Positions 24,753 through 34,004 of a stretch of 56,356 nucleotides of DNA are shown here, in pieces (the first letter of the stretch is position 1; each line of letters opens with the position of its first letter). The translations under genes were made by a program, and so were the position numbers. The DNA comes from Phenylobacterium sp. (GTDB lineage: Bacteria > Pseudomonadota > Alphaproteobacteria > Caulobacterales > Caulobacteraceae). Below the pieces are notes generated by a model. That model did no database searches and was not told where the DNA came from. It saw only the letters and a list, made by a program, of their open reading frames with translations. Location: positions 1-56,356 of the forward strand of contig NZ_JAUSLW010000194.1 in assembly GCF_030645195.1 (NCBI RefSeq). Reading direction: 5' to 3'.

Positions 24753-26024
24753 ATGCGCGTCTCCGCCCTGTTCGCCTGCGCGGCCGTCCTCTTCGCCACC
24801 GGCGCCCAGGCCAAGACCGTGGCGGTCAGCGCCGAACGCCTGGTGGACGTGGCCACCGGCAAGGTCACCGAAAAGCCCCTGGTGATCATCACCGACGGCC
24901 GCATCACCGCCGTCGGCAAGCAGGGGGACGCGACACCGGCCGGGGCCGAGAGCGTGAACCTGCCCGGGGTGACTCTGCTGCCCGGCCTGATCGACATGCA
25001 CACTCACATCACCTCTTCGCCGCTGTTCGGGGGCTACAACTATCTGGAGAAGTCCGACGCCTACTGGGCGGTGGTCGGCACCAAGAACGCCAAGGACACC
25101 CTGGCGGCCGGCTTCACGACGATCCGCAACGTCGGCGCCGACTTCTATGACGACGTGGGCCTGCGCGAGGCGATCGAGGACGGGGTGGTTCCGGGGCCGC
25201 GGATCGTGACGGCCGCCTACGCCATCGGCGCCACCGGCGGCCACTGCGACTCCACCTTCTTCCCGCCCTCCATGGCGCAGGTGGCGCCGGCGGTGATCGA
25301 TAGCCCCGACGAGGGCCGCCGCATGGTGCGCAAGCTGAAGAAGTACGGCGCCCAGGTGATCAAGATCTGCGCCACCGGCGGGGTCTTCTCCCGAGGTTCC
25401 GAGCCCGGCGCCCAGCAGCTGAGCCTGGAGGAGATCAAGGCCATCGTCGACGAGGCGCACATGGCCGGGCTGAAGGTCGCCGCCCACGCCCATGGGGCCC
25501 CAGGCATCAAGGCCGCGATCCTCGGCGGCGTCGACACCATCGAGCATGTCAGCCTGGTGGACGACGAGGGGATCAGGCTGGCCCTGCAGAAGGGCGCCTA
25601 TTTCGGCATGGACATCTACAACACCGACTACACCCAGGCCGAGGGCAAGAAGAACGGGGTGCTGGAGGACAACCTGCGCAAGGACCGCGACGTCGGCGAG
25701 ATCCAGCGCCAGAACTACGCCAAGGCGCTCAAGGCCGGGGTGAAGATGGTCTACGCCACCGACTCCGGCATCTATCCGCACGGCGACAACGCCAAGCAGT
25801 TCGCGGTGATGGTGCGCTATGGCGCGACCCCGCTGCAGGCCATCCAGTCGGCCACGGTCACCGCCGCCCAGGCGCTGGGCCAGGAGAAGGACGTCGGCCA
25901 GGTGAAGGTCGGCGCCTATGGCGACCTCATCGGGGTGACAGGTGATCCGCTGAAGGACGTGACCGTCCTGGAGCACCCGGCCTTCGTGATGAAGGGTGGG
26001 GATGTGGTGAAGGCGCCTAACTGA
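24753..26024 (+). CDS. Exported metal-dependent amidohydrolase (Xaa-Pro dipeptidase-like)
   Basis: Predicted periplasmic or secreted amidohydrolase of 423 residues. A signal peptide covers residues 1-20 (LFACAAVLFATGAQA, cleavage near AKT). The TIM-barrel metal site is complete: HTH in DMHTHI, the carbamylated Lys in VIKICATGG, His in AHAHG and IEHV, and the Asp in YATDSG. This pattern matches the group that contains the Caulobacter Xaa-Pro dipeptidases described by structural genomics, which act on dipeptides with C-terminal Pro or similar. Exact substrate unknown. It is divergent from argB and convergent with the Crp gene (10 bases apart). Confidence 0.87.
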   Translation: MRVSALFACAAVLFATGAQAKTVAVSAERLVDVATGKVTEKPLVIITDGRITAVGKQGDATPAGAESVNLPGVTLLPGLIDMHTHITSSPLFGGYNYLEKSDAYWAVVGTKNAKDTLAAGFTTIRNVGADFYDDVGLREAIEDGVVPGPRIVTAAYAIGATGGHCDSTFFPPSMAQVAPAVIDSPDEGRRMVRKLKKYGAQVIKICATGGVFSRGSEPGAQQLSLEEIKAIVDEAHMAGLKVAAHAHGAPGIKAAILGGVDTIEHVSLVDDEGIRLALQKGAYFGMDIYNTDYTQAEGKKNGVLEDNLRKDRDVGEIQRQNYAKALKAGVKMVYATDSGIYPHGDNAKQFAVMVRYGATPLQAIQSATVTAAQALGQEKDVGQVKVGAYGDLIGVTGDPLKDVTVLEHPAFVMKGGDVVKAPN

Positions 26025-26034
26025 TCGGGGGGTT

Positions 26035-26790
26035 TTAGAGCTCCACCTCGGGCAGGACCCTGGCGAAGTGGCGCTCGACGGCCTCGTAGCATTCGCAGGA
26101 GGCCTTCTTGAGGCCGGCGCGGTCGAGGATCTCCACCCGGCCGCGGTGGGTCTTGAGCAGGCCGCGGGCGGCCAGCTGCGCGGTGACCGCCGAGACCGTG
26201 GTGCGCTGGACCCCCAGCATCTCGGCCAGGGATTCCTGGGTCAGGTGGATGATCTTGTCGCCGGCTCGGTCGTGGATGGCCAGCAGCCAGCGGCAGCAGC
26301 GCTCCTCCACCGTGTGCAGGGCGTTGCAGGCCACCGACTGCATCATCTGGGCGAGCAGGGCGTCGGCGTAGCGGGAGAAGAGGTCGCCGAAGCGGGCCGA
26401 GCCCCGCTTGGCGGCCGCCAGGTGGCTGGTGGAGATGGCGTAGGCCGAGCCCGCCACCTGCACCACGGCGCGGCCGAAGGCGGGCTTGTGGCCCTCGCTG
26501 ACGATGCCGCCGACGGCGCCCTCCCGGCCGATGGTGGCGGCCTCCACCTCCCGGCCGTCACGGGTGACGATCAGCAGCGAGGCCATGGTCTGGCGGCACG
26601 GGAAATAGGTGGTGGCCACCTCGTCGCCGGGCTCGAACAGCACTCGTCCGCGGGGCAGGGCGACGAGCTCCAGGTGCGGCTCCAGGACGGCGAAGTCCCG
26701 CAGGGACAGCGCGGCCAGCAGGCGGTTGGACAGGCGCGGGTGCGGGCCTGACTCGTCCGTGCAGTCCGGCGCGGTGATGACCTTGTTCAT
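26035..26790 (-). CDS. Crp/Fnr family transcriptional regulator
   Basis: Regulator of 251 residues with an N-terminal cyclic-nucleotide-type beta-barrel (about 25-140, including RGRVLFEPGDEVATTYFPC). A dimer helix follows (VACNALHTVEERCCRWLLAI), then a C-terminal winged helix at about 170-230 (LTQESLAEMLGVQRTTVSAV). The FNR iron-sulfur cysteine cluster and the arginine of the canonical cAMP pocket are not evident, so the signal is unknown. This barrel variant is frequent among alphaproteobacterial Crp proteins lacking both. It starts at an ATG, with a small dyad CCAGGT-ACCG-ACCTGG 11 bases upstream. It lies between convergent and co-oriented genes of unrelated function. Confidence 0.88.
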   Translation of the reverse strand: MNKVITAPDCTDESGPHPRLSNRLLAALSLRDFAVLEPHLELVALPRGRVLFEPGDEVATTYFPCRQTMASLLIVTRDGREVEAATIGREGAVGGIVSEGHKPAFGRAVVQVAGSAYAISTSHLAAAKRGSARFGDLFSRYADALLAQMMQSVACNALHTVEERCCRWLLAIHDRAGDKIIHLTQESLAEMLGVQRTTVSAVTAQLAARGLLKTHRGRVEILDRAGLKKASCECYEAVERHFARVLPEVEL

Positions 26791-26801
26791 GCGACAATTC
26801 C

Positions 26802-26817
26802 CCAGGTACCGACCTGG
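26802..26817. promoter_or_regulatory. Short dyad upstream of the Crp/Fnr gene
   Basis: CCAGGT and ACCTGG are perfectly inverted around ACCG, 11 bases before the start codon. It could be an autoregulatory site or a leader hairpin. A near-palindrome centred on GATATC lies about 40 bases further upstream. Confidence 0.35.
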
Positions 26818-26868
26818 AAAGAACGCACAATCGGCCGAACGGCTCCGCTTGTCCGATATCCGACCGAG

Positions 26869-28011
26869 TCAGATGGAGCGGGCGACGACCTCCTTCATGA
26901 TCTCCGAGGTGCCGCCATAGATCCGCTGCACCCGGGCGTCGCGCCAGAGCCGGGCGATCGGGTACTCGTTCATGTAGCCGGCCCCGCCGTGTAGTTGCAG
27001 GGCCGCGTCGCAGACCTCCCATTGCAGCTCGGTGTGGAAGAGCTTGGCGGCCGAGGCCTCGGCCGCGGTGAGCTCACCCTTCAGGTGGCGGGCCATGCAC
27101 CAGTCCAGGTGGGCCCAGCCGGCCTGCAGCTTGGCCTTCAGGGCGCCCAGGGTGAAGCGGGTGTTCTGGAAGTCGAAGACCGTCTGCTTGAAGGCCTTGC
27201 GTTCCTTGGTGAACTTCACCGCCTCGTCGAAGGCGCGCTGGGCGCCGGCCTGACCGGCGATGGCGATCTGCAACCGCTCCTGGGGCAGCTGGTTCATGAG
27301 GTAGGCGAAGCCGCGGCCCTCCTCGCCCACGCAGTTGGTGATGGGGATGCGGACATCCTCGAAGAACAGCTCGGAGGTGTCGGCGGAGTTCTGGCCGATC
27401 TTGTCGAGGTTGCGCCCGCGCTTGAAGCCGGCGCGGTCGGTCTCCACCAGGACCAGCGAGATGCCCTTGGAGCCGGCGGTGGGATCGGTCTTGGCCACCA
27501 CCACCACCAGGTCGGCGTTCTGGCCGTTGGTGATGTAGGTCTTGGAGCCGGAGACGACGTAGTGATTGCCGTCGCGGATCGCGGTGGTGCGCACGCCCTG
27601 GAGATCCGAGCCCGCGCCGGGTTCGGTCATGGCGATGGCGGTGATGACCTCGCCCGAGACCATGCCCGGCAGCCAGCGCTTCTTCTGCTCCTCCGAGCCG
27701 TAGTTGATGATGTAGTCGACGACGATGTCGGACTGCAGGGTGATGCCGGCCGAGGAGCCGGCATAGGACAGCTCCTCACCGATCACGGCGTTGTAGCGGT
27801 AGTCGAGGGCCAGGCCGCCGTACGCGGCGGGAACCTGGGGACAAAGCAGCCCCGCCTCGCCGCAGGCCCGCCAGAAGGCCCGGTCGACGACGCCCTCCTC
27901 CTCCCAGCGGTCCAGGTGGGGCGTCAGATGGACGGTGAAGAACTTGCGGACCTGGTCGCGGAAGAGTTCGAGGTCTTCGTCATAGATGGCGCGGGCGGCG
28001 GTCTCAAGCAT
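26869..28011 (-). CDS. Acyl-CoA dehydrogenase, long-chain type
   Basis: FAD enzyme that oxidises acyl-CoA to enoyl-CoA in beta-oxidation, passing electrons to ETF. The 380-residue protein has the usual three domains: AIAMTEPGAGSDLQGVRT and GSKTYITNG (flavin site), then the C-terminal helices and RIYGGTSEIMK. The position that holds the catalytic Glu in short- and medium-chain enzymes is Gly here (YGGT instead of YEGT). The segment NQLPQERLQIAIA supplies a Glu in the place used by long-chain and isovaleryl-CoA dehydrogenases. So it probably acts on long or branched chains. No other beta-oxidation gene is beside it, although an SDR of the dienoyl-CoA reductase type lies about 10 kb away. Confidence 0.9.
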   Translation of the reverse strand: MLETAARAIYDEDLELFRDQVRKFFTVHLTPHLDRWEEEGVVDRAFWRACGEAGLLCPQVPAAYGGLALDYRYNAVIGEELSYAGSSAGITLQSDIVVDYIINYGSEEQKKRWLPGMVSGEVITAIAMTEPGAGSDLQGVRTTAIRDGNHYVVSGSKTYITNGQNADLVVVVAKTDPTAGSKGISLVLVETDRAGFKRGRNLDKIGQNSADTSELFFEDVRIPITNCVGEEGRGFAYLMNQLPQERLQIAIAGQAGAQRAFDEAVKFTKERKAFKQTVFDFQNTRFTLGALKAKLQAGWAHLDWCMARHLKGELTAAEASAAKLFHTELQWEVCDAALQLHGGAGYMNEYPIARLWRDARVQRIYGGTSEIMKEVVARSI

Positions 28012-28073
28012 GTCCTGGGGTCCTCTTTGCGGGGCTCCCAGCGATCTAACGCCCTCACGCGGCGTCAGGCCAG

Positions 28074-28751
28074 CTACTCGGCTTCGGCGGGGGGCTCGGT
28101 GCGGGGCAGGATCTCGCAGGTCGCGGCGATCTCGGCGCGCAGCTCGGGGATGCCGGTCCCCTTTTCCGAGGAGGTGGCCAGGACGCGGGGGAAGGCGGCG
28201 GGCCGCTTGATGATGGCGGCCTGGGTCTTGGCCACCAGGGCCTCGACCTCGGCGGGCTTCATCTTGTCGGCCTTGGTCAGAATGATCTGGTAGGAGACCG
28301 CGGCCTTGTCGAAGGCGTCCATGGGCTCGGTGTCCACCTCCTTCAGCCCATGACGGGCGTCGATCAGGAGGTAGGCGCGCTTCAAGTTGACCCGGCCGCG
28401 CAGATAGTCGCGGCCGAGGTTCTGGAACTTCTTCGTCGTGATCTTGGAGGCGCGGGCCCAGCCGTAGCCGGGCAGGTCCACCAGGCGGATGGCGTCGTCG
28501 AGGACGAAGAAGTTCACCTCGCGGGTGCGGCCGGGCTCGTTGGAGGCACGGGCCAGCTTCTTGTGGCCCACCAGGGCGTTGATCAGGGAGGACTTGCCGA
28601 CGTTGGAGCGGCCGGCGAAGGCCACCTCGGGCATGTCGGCGGGTGGCAGGCCGTCCACCGAGACAGCTCCCATCAGGAAGGTGGCCTGGCGCGCGAAGAG
28701 GATGCGCGCGGCCTCGATCTCCGCCTCGTCGAAGGTCCCGCCGGTGTTCAC
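28074..28751 (-). CDS. engB: Ribosome biogenesis GTPase EngB/YsxC
   Basis: Essential GTPase needed for assembly of the large ribosomal subunit. The 225-residue protein has G1 [15 protein letters not shown], the G2 Thr in [10 protein letters not shown]3 DLPGYGWA, G4 LTKADKM and G5 in [11 protein letters not shown]. The start is GTG and overlaps the yidC stop (GTGA). A C-terminal acidic tail (about 10 residues) follows the GTPase domain. It ends the rpmH-rnpA-yidC-engB block. Confidence 0.95.
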   Translation of the reverse strand: MNTGGTFDEAEIEAARILFARQATFLMGAVSVDGLPPADMPEVAFAGRSNVGKSSLINALVGHKKLARASNEPGRTREVNFFVLDDAIRLVDLPGYGWARASKITTKKFQNLGRDYLRGRVNLKRAYLLIDARHGLKEVDTEPMDAFDKAAVSYQIILTKADKMKPAEVEALVAKTQAAIIKRPAAFPRVLATSSEKGTGIPELRAEIAATCEILPRTEPPAEAE

Positions 28752-30544
28752 TCTTGGGCCTTGGGTTTGCGGGAGAACCTGGCGATCAGGTCGTCGATGG
28801 GGTTATCGACCTTGAAGCGCCGCATGATGATGTACTGCTGGATGATCGTCAGCACGTTCGACCAGGTCCAGTAGATCAGCAGGCCCACGGCGAAGGGGGC
28901 CATGATGAACGTGAAGATGATCGGCATGAACTGGAAGATCTTCTGCTGGATGGGGTCGCCGACCGGCGGGTTCATCGAGGTGGTCAGCCACATGGTCACG
29001 CCATAGGCCAGGGCCAGGGCCCCGATGTGCAGGGTGGTGTCCAGCAGTCCGCCGACCATGGGCAGGCCGGCCGGATTCCACGGGATCAGCCCGAACAGGT
29101 TCCAGATGGTGGAGGGGTCGCGGGCCGAGAGGTCCTGAATCCAGCCGAAGAAGGGCGCGTGCCGCATCTCGATGGTCACGGTCAGCACCTTGTACAGGGC
29201 GTAGAAGACCGGGATCTGCAGCAGCATGGGAAGACAGCCGGTGACCGGGTTGATCTTCTCCTTCTGATAGAGGGCCATCAGCTCGGTCTGCTGCTTGGTG
29301 GCGTCGTCCTTGTATTTCGCGCGCAGCGCCTCGATCTCGGGCTGCACCTTCTTCATCTTGGTGATCGACTCGTAGCTCTTGTTGGCCAGCGGGAAGAACA
29401 CGACCTTCACCGCCACGGTGAGCAGCAGGATGGCGATGCCGAAGTTGCCGACGTGGCTGTTGATGAATTCCAGGAACTGGAACAGCGGCCGGGTGAAGAA
29501 CCAGAACATGCCCCAGTCCACGGCCTGGTCGAAGCGGGGGACGCCGAGGGTGGTCTCATAGGCCTTCAGGACCGGCACCGTTTTGGCGCCGCCGAAGAAG
29601 CGCTGGGTCTCGGTGATCTGGCGACCCGGATTGATCGTGCGGGCCGAGCCCACATAGTTGGCCTCGAAGATGTCGACGCCGCCGGCCTTGGTGACGCGGA
29701 ACTGGCTCTGGACGGCCTCGTTCTGCGCCGGGATCAGCGCGGCCAGCCAGTACTTGTCGGTGATGCCGGCCCAGCCGCCGGTGGTGGCGATGGTGGAGCC
29801 GCCGTCCTTCGCCCACTTCTTGAACTTGATCAGCCGCAGCTCCTCGCCCAGCCAGCCGACCGCGCCCTCGTGGACGATGGAGTTTGTGCCGATGTCGCTG
29901 GGCACGCCCTGGCGCTGCACCGAGCCGTAGGGGGCCAGGGTCACGGCGCCCGCCCCGGTGTTGGCCACGGTGTCGGAGATGGTGAACATGAAGCGGTCGT
30001 CCACCGAGATCTGCCGGGTGAAGGTCAGGCCCGCGCCGTTGGTGGTCTGCAGGGTGACGGGCGCGCCCGGCGCCAGGGTCGAGCCCGCCGTCTGGGTCCA
30101 GATGGTGGCGGCGGTGGGCAGGCCCGGTACATTGGCGCCGGCCCAGCCGAACTCGGCGAACTGGGCGTGCTTGGCCCCCTCAGGCCGCAGCAGCTCCACC
30201 GGGGGCGCGTTCTTGGCCACGGTCTCGCGGTACTGCTTGAGATAGAGATCGTCGAGACGGGCGCCGCGCAGGGAAACCGAACCCGACAGGGCCGGCGTCT
30301 CGATTCTCACCCGAGGACTGGCGGCGGCGGCGGTCTGGCGGGAAACCAGGGTCTCGGCGGCGGTGGGCGGCGCCTTGGTGAGGTTCTGTGCCTGGACCTG
30401 GGCGCTGGCGGCCGGCGGGTTGAGGGCCAGTTCCGCCTCGCGGGCCTTGGTGCGCGGACCCATGACCAGGAACTGGTAGGCCAGCAGCAGCGCCATCGCC
30501 GAGACCACGAAGATAATCGTGTTGCGGTTCGAGTTGTCTTGCAT
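28748..30544 (-). CDS. yidC: Membrane protein insertase YidC
   Basis: Inserts and folds inner-membrane proteins, alone or with SecYEG. The 598-residue protein has an N-terminal membrane helix ([18 protein letters not shown]), a large periplasmic beta domain (about 60-350) and the five-helix insertase core from about residue 365. The core contains [20 protein letters not shown] and the [19 protein letters not shown] motif. The C-terminal tail is short ([18 protein letters not shown]), basic, and may touch the ribosome. It lies 11 bases after rnpA and overlaps engB. Confidence 0.96.
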   Translation of the reverse strand: MQDNSNRNTIIFVVSAMALLLAYQFLVMGPRTKAREAELALNPPAASAQVQAQNLTKAPPTAAETLVSRQTAAAASPRVRIETPALSGSVSLRGARLDDLYLKQYRETVAKNAPPVELLRPEGAKHAQFAEFGWAGANVPGLPTAATIWTQTAGSTLAPGAPVTLQTTNGAGLTFTRQISVDDRFMFTISDTVANTGAGAVTLAPYGSVQRQGVPSDIGTNSIVHEGAVGWLGEELRLIKFKKWAKDGGSTIATTGGWAGITDKYWLAALIPAQNEAVQSQFRVTKAGGVDIFEANYVGSARTINPGRQITETQRFFGGAKTVPVLKAYETTLGVPRFDQAVDWGMFWFFTRPLFQFLEFINSHVGNFGIAILLLTVAVKVVFFPLANKSYESITKMKKVQPEIEALRAKYKDDATKQQTELMALYQKEKINPVTGCLPMLLQIPVFYALYKVLTVTIEMRHAPFFGWIQDLSARDPSTIWNLFGLIPWNPAGLPMVGGLLDTTLHIGALALAYGVTMWLTTSMNPPVGDPIQQKIFQFMPIIFTFIMAPFAVGLLIYWTWSNVLTIIQQYIIMRRFKVDNPIDDLIARFSRKPKAQE

Positions 30545-30555
30545 GGGGCGCGCGC

Positions 30556-30948
30556 TCAGACGGAAGGGGGAGAAGCGCGATCGGGCGCGCGGGTGTCGCT
30601 ATCGGCGCCGAGGCTTATCAGCGCGCTTTTCACATCGTCAAGCAAACGCGCCCAGGGGCGGGTCGGCGCGCCGCCGCGAGCGATGAAGACATAGTCGAAA
30701 CCAGGCTTGCCTAGGGTCGGAACCAGGGCGCGAGCGGCCTCGCGCAGCCGGCGCTTGGCGCGGTTGCGCACCACGGCCCCACCGATCTTGCGGGTCGCGG
30801 TGAATCCCACCCGGACAAGGGGGCGATCATCGGCGCGATGGCGGGCCTGGAGCACCACGGCGCCACGGGCGCACGAAGGCGCCTTGGCCGCGGCCAGGAA
30901 ATCGGGCCGGATCTTAAGATGTTCGATGGGAAAGACGGGGTCCGTCAT
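30556..30948 (-). CDS. rnpA: Ribonuclease P protein component
   Basis: Protein subunit that assists the RNase P RNA in cutting tRNA 5' leaders. The 130-residue protein has the basic RNR signature in [20 protein letters not shown] and the preceding [12 protein letters not shown] strand. Both tails differ from E. coli: the C-terminus is acidic and probably disordered. It follows rpmH by 23 bases and precedes yidC, as in most proteobacteria. Confidence 0.93.
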   Translation of the reverse strand: MTDPVFPIEHLKIRPDFLAAAKAPSCARGAVVLQARHRADDRPLVRVGFTATRKIGGAVVRNRAKRRLREAARALVPTLGKPGFDYVFIARGGAPTRPWARLLDDVKSALISLGADSDTRAPDRASPPSV

Positions 30949-30971
30949 GCGGACACCCCAGGACCCTGGTA

Positions 30972-31106
30972 TTAGGCGGTCAGGCGCTTACGGCCCTTGG
31001 CGCGCCGACGGGCGATCACCTTCTGGCCGTTTTTGGTGGCCATACGCGAACGCCAGCCGTGCCGGCGTGCGCGCACGAGACGGGAGGGCTGGAAAGTGCG
31101 TTTCAC
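30972..31106 (-). CDS. rpmH: 50S ribosomal protein L34
   Basis: Small basic ribosomal protein of 44 residues, found by reading the minus strand directly. It begins [20 protein letters not shown] and ends with a Lys/Arg run (GRKRLTA). This is the universal L34 pattern, with [18 protein letters not shown] in the middle. The start is GTG. It is the first gene of rpmH-rnpA-yidC-engB and is divergent from a VOC gene 54 bases away, so the rpmH promoter must lie within or just beyond that gap. Confidence 0.96.
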   Translation of the reverse strand: MKRTFQPSRLVRARRHGWRSRMATKNGQKVIARRRAKGRKRLTA

Positions 31107-31160
31107 GGGACTGGCTCCGGGTCGAAATCGAGCGGCGGGGAATAAGGGGTAGGGCTGGGG

Positions 31161-31880
31161 ATGTCAACCGTTAGCGGTCAAAGGTTTAGAGTCGATCACG
31201 TGGTGATCCGTACGCCCGGGCGCGACGCCCTGGTGGAGACGGTCTCGCGGCTGTCGGCGCGGCCGGTGCTGGACGGCTATCGGCCGGGCGGCGAGGTGGT
31301 CTCCAGGGGCGTGCGCTTCGCCAATGGCCCGTTCCTGGACGTCTTCGCCCAGGAGGCCGGTGCGCCCGCCCTGATCCTGCAGGGGCCGATCGCGACCCTG
31401 GAAGGCGTGGCGGCCGAGCGCGACTGGGGGTTCCGCAGCTATCGCCGGGAGGCGATCACCGATCCCGCGCAGGACCAGCCGTGGTCGATGCTGATGTTCC
31501 GGCGCGGCCAGGGCCTGCTGACCCAGATCTCGGCCATCGAATACGCCACTGACCCGGCCCCCTGGGCCCTGCCCGCCTTCTCGGGCCCGCTCTATCCGCC
31601 AGACACCCCGCCCGACCCGGGCGTGCGCCTGCGTCGGGTATGGTTGGGGGCGCAGGACGTTAATCGCGCCGCCGCCGCCCTTATGGCCCTGGGCTTCGTG
31701 GTGGCCGGGCCGGTGGCCTCGGACTTCGCGCCGCACGCCGGGACCCTGTTCCGGGGCTCGCGGGCGGACCTGGTGCTGTTCTCAGGGCCGGACGGGGTGG
31801 CGCGTATCGATATCGACGGGCGCGAGCCTCAGCGGGTCGACTTGACCGCTGACCTGGCCCTGGTCTGCGGCGAGGCCTGA
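31161..31880 (+). CDS. Glyoxalase-like (VOC) domain protein
   Basis: A 239-residue protein with the glyoxalase-like fold seen in unassigned proteins. It begins [20 protein letters not shown], a typical paired beta-alpha start, and contains [13 protein letters not shown] and the second half starting [20 protein letters not shown]. The metal ligands of active VOC enzymes are only partly present (His in DHVVI), so catalysis is uncertain; binding of a small ligand is possible. It is divergent from rpmH, starts at an ATG, and ends 27 bases before the convergent map gene. Confidence 0.75.
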   Translation: MSTVSGQRFRVDHVVIRTPGRDALVETVSRLSARPVLDGYRPGGEVVSRGVRFANGPFLDVFAQEAGAPALILQGPIATLEGVAAERDWGFRSYRREAITDPAQDQPWSMLMFRRGQGLLTQISAIEYATDPAPWALPAFSGPLYPPDTPPDPGVRLRRVWLGAQDVNRAAAALMALGFVVAGPVASDFAPHAGTLFRGSRADLVLFSGPDGVARIDIDGREPQRVDLTADLALVCGEA

Positions 31881-31907
31881 CGGCGGGTCAGCAATTCAGA
31901 CTAGTGC

Positions 31908-32654
31908 TCAGGCCAGGGTCAGGATCACCGGCCCGCGAGAAGTGGCCACCAGGGTGTGCTCATACTGCACCGTGGGCTGGCGGCCGGGCGGGCGCAGGGT
32001 CCAGCCGTCGTCCAGCTCCTCGACCCAGTCGGCGCCGAGGGAGAGGAAGGGCTCGATGGTGAAGACCAGGCCCTCGGTGATGCGGCGCTGATCCTGCGGT
32101 TCGAACCAGGTGGGGATGTCGCCCGGTTCGTCGTGCAGCGAGCGGCCGACCCCGTGGGAGGCCAGGTTGCGCACCAGGCTGTAGCCGTTCTTCCGCGCGA
32201 AGCCCTCGATGGAGCGGCCGATCTCGTTGAGCTTGGCGCCGGGCTTCACCGAGCGGATACCCGTCCACATGGCGCGCCGGCCGTCGCGGCACAGGCGCTC
32301 GATCTTCGGCGCGGTGGGCGGCACGGCGAAGCTGGCGCCGGTGTCGCCGAAGAAGCCGTCGATCTCGGCCGAGACGTCGATGTTCACCAGGTCGCCGGCC
32401 TTGATCACCGTGTCGCCGGGGATGCCGTGGGCGCAGTCGGGGCCCACCGAGATGCAGGTGGCGCCGGGAAAGTCGTAGGTGACCTCCGGGGCCGAACGGG
32501 CGCCCTCGTGCTCCAGCATGGCCCGGCCCAGCTGGTCCAGCTCCCGAGTGGTGATGCCAGGCTCCAGGGCCGCGCCCATGGCCGCCAGCGTGCGCGCCAC
32601 CAGGGCGCCCGCCACGCGGAGTTTCTCGAGTTCGTCTTCGCTGCCGATGGTCAT
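31908..32654 (-). CDS. map: Methionine aminopeptidase, type I
   Basis: Removes the N-terminal Met after deformylation. The 248-residue protein has the five metal ligands: Asp in NIDVSAEIDG, Asp in GDTGASF, His in ASHGVGRSLHDEP, Glu in FTIEPFLS and Glu in VQYEHTL. The substrate His in CAHGIPGD is also there. The canonical CGHGIG motif reads SHGVGR here, a mild divergence that suggests a paralogue rather than the housekeeping enzyme. The ATG at 32654 is chosen over an open extension upstream that has no similarity. It is divergent from an exported EreA/ChaN-like gene. Confidence 0.9.
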   Translation of the reverse strand: MTIGSEDELEKLRVAGALVARTLAAMGAALEPGITTRELDQLGRAMLEHEGARSAPEVTYDFPGATCISVGPDCAHGIPGDTVIKAGDLVNIDVSAEIDGFFGDTGASFAVPPTAPKIERLCRDGRRAMWTGIRSVKPGAKLNEIGRSIEGFARKNGYSLVRNLASHGVGRSLHDEPGDIPTWFEPQDQRRITEGLVFTIEPFLSLGADWVEELDDGWTLRPPGRQPTVQYEHTLVATSRGPVILTLA

Positions 32655-32771
32655 GGGCTGAAGATGGCGCCGAACGCGCGCCGGCCCAAGGGCCTGCGAC
32701 ATTGCCGCGTTTTAAGTTGTGACGCCTGTGACGCCGCTCCTAGGGTCGTGGTGTCCTGAGGGGGAACACCG

Positions 32772-34004
32772 ATGCGAACTCTGCTCCTGGCCCTGGCGGC
32801 CCTGACCCTGTCCACCAGCGCGGTGGCCCAGACGCCCGCGCCGGTGGACACCAGGGCGCTGCTGGCGGCCAACACTCGGCCCTTCACCTATGCGGACGGC
32901 AAGCTGGCCGGGCCGGGGGCGGACGCCCTGTTCGGGCAGCTGAAGGACAGCCAGTTCCTCTTCCTCGGCGAGAGCCACCACGACCACGAGACCCCGATCT
33001 TCGCCGGCGCTCTATACAGCCGCCTGCGGGCTGACCTCGGCTATCGCTACCTGGCGGTGGAGCAGGACCCGCTGGCGATCGAAGCGGTGAACAGCTATCG
33101 CGGCGACCTCAGTCAGATCGCCGCGCTGGCCAAGCGCTATCCCACCCACATCGGCTTCGCCTCGGACCAGGACCTCGGCTTCCTGGCCCAGGCGTCCAGG
33201 AGCGCCAGGCCGAGGGATCCTACCGTCTGGGGTCTGGAGCAGGCGCAAGGGGTCGCGCCCTATCTGGAAGAGCTGCTGGCGCTGGCCCCCAATGCGGCGG
33301 CCAAGGCGACCACCCAGGCGCTGCTGGACGAGGCCCGTCTCAAGGAGACCCGCGCCAACCAGGGCGCCTTCATCCACGATGACGCCACCACCCTGGGCCG
33401 CCTGGAGGCGCTGAAGGCGGTCTATGGCGCCAAGCCGGGCTCGCGGGCCGAGGTGTTGCTCACCGGCCTGGTCACCTCGGCGCGAATCTATTCCTACAAC
33501 CGCCGCGCCAACGCCGGAGAACGGGTGGGGCTCTACAACAACACCGAGCGCGAGGCGCTCTTCAAGCGGGCCTTCATGGGCCGCTACCGCCAGGTGGCCA
33601 GCGCCAAGTCCCCGCCCAAGGTGATGTTCAAGTTCGGCAGCTGGCACGGCTATCGCGGCCGCAGCCCCGGCGGCGCCTTCACCATCGCCAACTTCGCCCA
33701 CGAGTTCGCGATCGCCAACGGCAAGGAGGCCTATGGGATCGTCGTAGTCCCCACCGGCGGCTACGAGGCCGACGTCACCGAGGAAGGGCCGTGGATGAAG
33801 GCGCTGTTCCCCGATGGCCCGCCCAAGCAGCCGATGATCCTGGACTTGCGGGCCCTCCAGCCCTGGTCGCGGGTGTTCGCCAACCAGGTCCCCGCGGACC
33901 AGCAGGCGGCGCTTCGCGACTACATCTTCGCCCACGACGCCGTGGTGGTGCTGCCAAACAGCGCCAAGGCCACCTGGGACCTGACGGGGTTCCCGGTTCC
34001 CTAG
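32772..34004 (+). CDS. Exported EreA/ChaN-like fold protein of unknown function
   Basis: Predicted periplasmic protein of 410 residues with a cleaved signal peptide (LLALAALTLSTSAVAQ, site near AQT). The core motif FLFLGESHHDHETPIFAGAL, followed by LAVEQDPLA and later KFGSWHGYRG, matches the EreA/ChaN-like superfamily. In this superfamily paired His and Glu residues form a putative metal or catalytic site. Members include erythromycin esterases and haem-binding ChaN proteins, but this one fits neither subgroup closely. It stands alone, starts at an ATG near a weak GGGGG site, and its stop overlaps the convergent quinone reductase stop by four bases. Confidence 0.7.
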   Translation: MRTLLLALAALTLSTSAVAQTPAPVDTRALLAANTRPFTYADGKLAGPGADALFGQLKDSQFLFLGESHHDHETPIFAGALYSRLRADLGYRYLAVEQDPLAIEAVNSYRGDLSQIAALAKRYPTHIGFASDQDLGFLAQASRSARPRDPTVWGLEQAQGVAPYLEELLALAPNAAAKATTQALLDEARLKETRANQGAFIHDDATTLGRLEALKAVYGAKPGSRAEVLLTGLVTSARIYSYNRRANAGERVGLYNNTEREALFKRAFMGRYRQVASAKSPPKVMFKFGSWHGYRGRSPGGAFTIANFAHEFAIANGKEAYGIVVVPTGGYEADVTEEGPWMKALFPDGPPKQPMILDLRALQPWSRVFANQVPADQQAALRDYIFAHDAVVVLPNSAKATWDLTGFPVP

